DNA from: Pseudanabaena sp. ABRG5-3
Lineage (GTDB): Bacteria > Cyanobacteriota > Cyanobacteriia > Pseudanabaenales > Pseudanabaenaceae
DNA: 64,000 nt
Assembly: GCF_003967015.1 (NCBI RefSeq)
Contig: NZ_AP017560.1
Coordinates: forward strand, 1,178,001-1,242,000
Direction: 5' to 3'
The position numbers were made by a program, and so were the translations under genes. Below, piece by piece: positions 62,462 to 64,000 of this stretch. A model generated the notes under the pieces. It was not told the origin of the DNA and ran no database searches. It saw only the letters and a program-made list of their open reading frames with translations. The first letter of the stretch is position 1. Each line of letters begins with the position of its first letter.

Positions 62462-63337
62462 CTAGGCGAGGTTGTCGATATATTCGAGGCATTTACGCAT
62501 TTGTTGCTGCATGGTGGCGCGATCGCTATGAAATCTTCTGCCGTGACCGGGAAGTACCCATTCAAAATTGTAAGTCGCTAACCTTGCCATCGACTTACCG
62601 AGTTCTGTCCACGAATACCAACAAGCATTCCGAAAAGCGTGAAGTTGTTGTAAACGATCTGACCATGCCAGATGATCGCCACTAAATAGAAACTTCTCCT
62701 GATAGAGTAAAACCGTGTGTCCCTTGGTATGTCCAGCAACGGGAATAATCAGTAAATCAGTATCTAATTGATAATTTTCTACACTTTGTAGTTGAATCTC
62801 TACGGATTTAGTTCCTGAGGAAATATCGTCAATATGCAGAATGCGATCGCACTGAAAATGTTGATGATACTTCTCATGATCGGCGATATCATCACGATGG
62901 GTGAGATACATATAACGAATTCCGCCCATGTTCTCAATTTGTTTCACAAGCGGTGGTGCAAAGCGAGGAGAATCCACCAGAATATTTCCTTCAGGACGTT
63001 GAATCAAGTAACTTGCTGCACCGTAGGAACTCTCAGAGTGATAACCGCAGTGATAGACATTTTCGGCGACTAGTAGAGGAAATTGCTCTTGGATAGCTTT
63101 AATATCGGTCGGCTTCTCGACAGTGCCAATTGACGCAGTAGGACAAGCCAACAGCGCTTGCATTGCTTTGATTCTTTGCAACTCATCCTGTGGTTGTTGG
63201 TAAACTGCTGATTGGTCATCCTGCCAGTTAAAGACTTCTGGAGCCATCCAACGACAGGTATCGCAATCGATGCAACTACTATCTACATAAAAATCACCAG
63301 CAATATTTTGCGATCGACGATGTTTGAGGTTAGCCAT
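62462..63337 (-). CDS. Ferredoxin-like/metallo-beta-lactamase-fold protein
   Basis: 291 residues. N-terminal ferredoxin-like part with cysteines in DSSCIDCDTCRWMAPEVF and CPTASIG (about residues 18-75), enough for one 4Fe-4S cluster. The MBL domain (about 95-291) has THRDDIADHEKYH in place of the usual HxHxDH, then PVAGHTKGHTVLLYQEKFLF, SGDHLAW and the final LPGHGRRFH. The altered first metal motif suggests a changed active site. A redox or hydrolase role is unclear. Likely cytosolic. Confidence 0.8.
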   Translation of the reverse strand: MANLKHRRSQNIAGDFYVDSSCIDCDTCRWMAPEVFNWQDDQSAVYQQPQDELQRIKAMQALLACPTASIGTVEKPTDIKAIQEQFPLLVAENVYHCGYHSESSYGAASYLIQRPEGNILVDSPRFAPPLVKQIENMGGIRYMYLTHRDDIADHEKYHQHFQCDRILHIDDISSGTKSVEIQLQSVENYQLDTDLLIIPVAGHTKGHTVLLYQEKFLFSGDHLAWSDRLQQLHAFRNACWYSWTELGKSMARLATYNFEWVLPGHGRRFHSDRATMQQQMRKCLEYIDNLA

Positions 63338-63352
63338 AGCAGCAATAGATAT

Positions 63353-64000
63353 TTAGAATTGAGGATTAGCTGGAGGTGGAGAGATGAAAATCGCGATCGC
63401 ATTGTGGACAGGGGCAATCTCAGTTATAGGACGATTGAGGATATTGCCACCGAGGAACAGAGTGGAAGAACTACCTCCATCGAGATTTAGCGCATCAACT
63501 GCACCGAGCTTTCTGAGAACTTCCGCAGTTTGCAACAGATTAGGGGCAACGCCTTCAGGAGCCGCTTGCACTGTGGCGAGAAGTAGTTTGCCTTTTTCCT
63601 TGGTGGTAGCGATCGCACTGCGATCGGCAGCTTGGGTATCAAAACCTGCTTGGAAAGTTTCTAATTTGCCATCTAGGGATATATTGCCATTTTTCAGTAA
63701 CAGGGGCCCCGCACCAATCAAGTTAGGAAAGTTAGAAAACTTTTCGGGAACGAAGGCTTGACGACCGCGCACGGTCATTCCCACAGGTAATTGTTTTGCT
63801 GCTTCAGGAGATTGTCTTGCCACTAAAACATACCCATCACTAGGAATGGCAACCTGTCCCACCCCGACTGCACCACCTTGGTACTGAGCAACTACGCGAT
63901 CGCCACGGACTACGATCAGCAATTCATTTTCAGTCAATGGCGTATAACCACTGCCCCAGTTGGGAGTATAACGAGCAATTCCGCGTTGGACATAGCCGCT
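63353..64000 (-). CDS. Phosphodiester glycosidase (NAGPA-like) family protein, 5' end outside window
   Basis: Frame open from the right edge to the stop at 63353-63355. The C-terminal catalytic-type region is seen: AIPSDGYVLVARQS, NLIGAGPLLLKNGNI, DRSAIATTKEKGKLLLATVQ, and ALNLDGGSSSTLFLGG, the NLDGGSS signature of the NAGPA/phosphodiester glycosidase domain. The upstream part (GYVQRGIARYTPNWGSGYTP) continues beyond 64000. These proteins are exported and act on cell-surface polysaccharide linkages; the substrate here is unknown. Confidence 0.85.
   Translation of the reverse strand, partial: SGYVQRGIARYTPNWGSGYTPLTENELLIVVRGDRVVAQYQGGAVGVGQVAIPSDGYVLVARQSPEAAKQLPVGMTVRGRQAFVPEKFSNFPNLIGAGPLLLKNGNISLDGKLETFQAGFDTQAADRSAIATTKEKGKLLLATVQAAPEGVAPNLLQTAEVLRKLGAVDALNLDGGSSSTLFLGGNILNRPITEIAPVHNAIAIFISPPPANPQF

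Overview
The window is a chromosomal segment of a cyanobacterium. Evidence: an SLH-domain iron-uptake-type porin, PetM of the cytochrome b6f complex, SqdX of sulfolipid synthesis, a BvdR-type biliverdin reductase, type III glutamine synthetase, the arginine dihydrolase ArgZ/AgrE, a CtpA-type protease, and dense HIP1 octamers (GCGATCGC). Base composition, gene content and the very many hairpin repeats with GCTTCGC/GCGTAGC loops would suit a Pseudanabaena-like organism; the genus is an inference.

1-5.7 kb: a porin running off the left edge, a decayed IS30-type transposase, then thrB, a small membrane protein and bvdR. 5.7-7.6 kb: a two-gene AAA ATPase (DUF3696 type) plus PIN-domain cassette, a candidate defence module. 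7.6-32 kb: mostly housekeeping genes (WD40 protein, tRNA-Ser(CGA), rtcB, thiE, plsY, petM, menB, an AMIN/M23 peptidase, a pyrF-pyrE fusion, a PhoH-PIN protein, arsM with a TVP38 membrane protein, glnN), separated by spacers full of palindromic repeats, including a MITE nested inside another. 32-36.8 kb: ilvE, moaA and argZ.

36.8-52 kb is the accessory region. A cluster of Uma2-family (PD-(D/E)XK) genes shows partial duplication and deletion. It is followed by a lipoprotein gene, a 28-repeat CRISPR array and a minus-strand type III-B-like operon: cas10/cmr2 without an HD domain, cmr3, cmr4, cmr5, a long double-RAMP protein that looks like Cmr6 joined to Cmr1, a truncated PD-(D/E)XK gene, a Uma2 gene, and a CARF-HEPN effector. 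A WYL regulator of the TIGR03985 type is divergent from the operon. No cas6, cas1 or cas2 is present.

52-58.2 kb is again core metabolism (cobS, ctpA, aroA, a Yip1 protein, sqdX, ilvH). 58.2-62.4 kb is a graveyard of defence-like genes: remnants of a large protein, a frameshifted DUF433 gene, and a HEPN-like gene split by an intact IS4-family element with 10-bp target duplications. Next to them is an apparently intact ParE/RelE-type toxin-antitoxin pair. The right edge holds a ferredoxin-MBL protein and part of a phosphodiester glycosidase-type protein.
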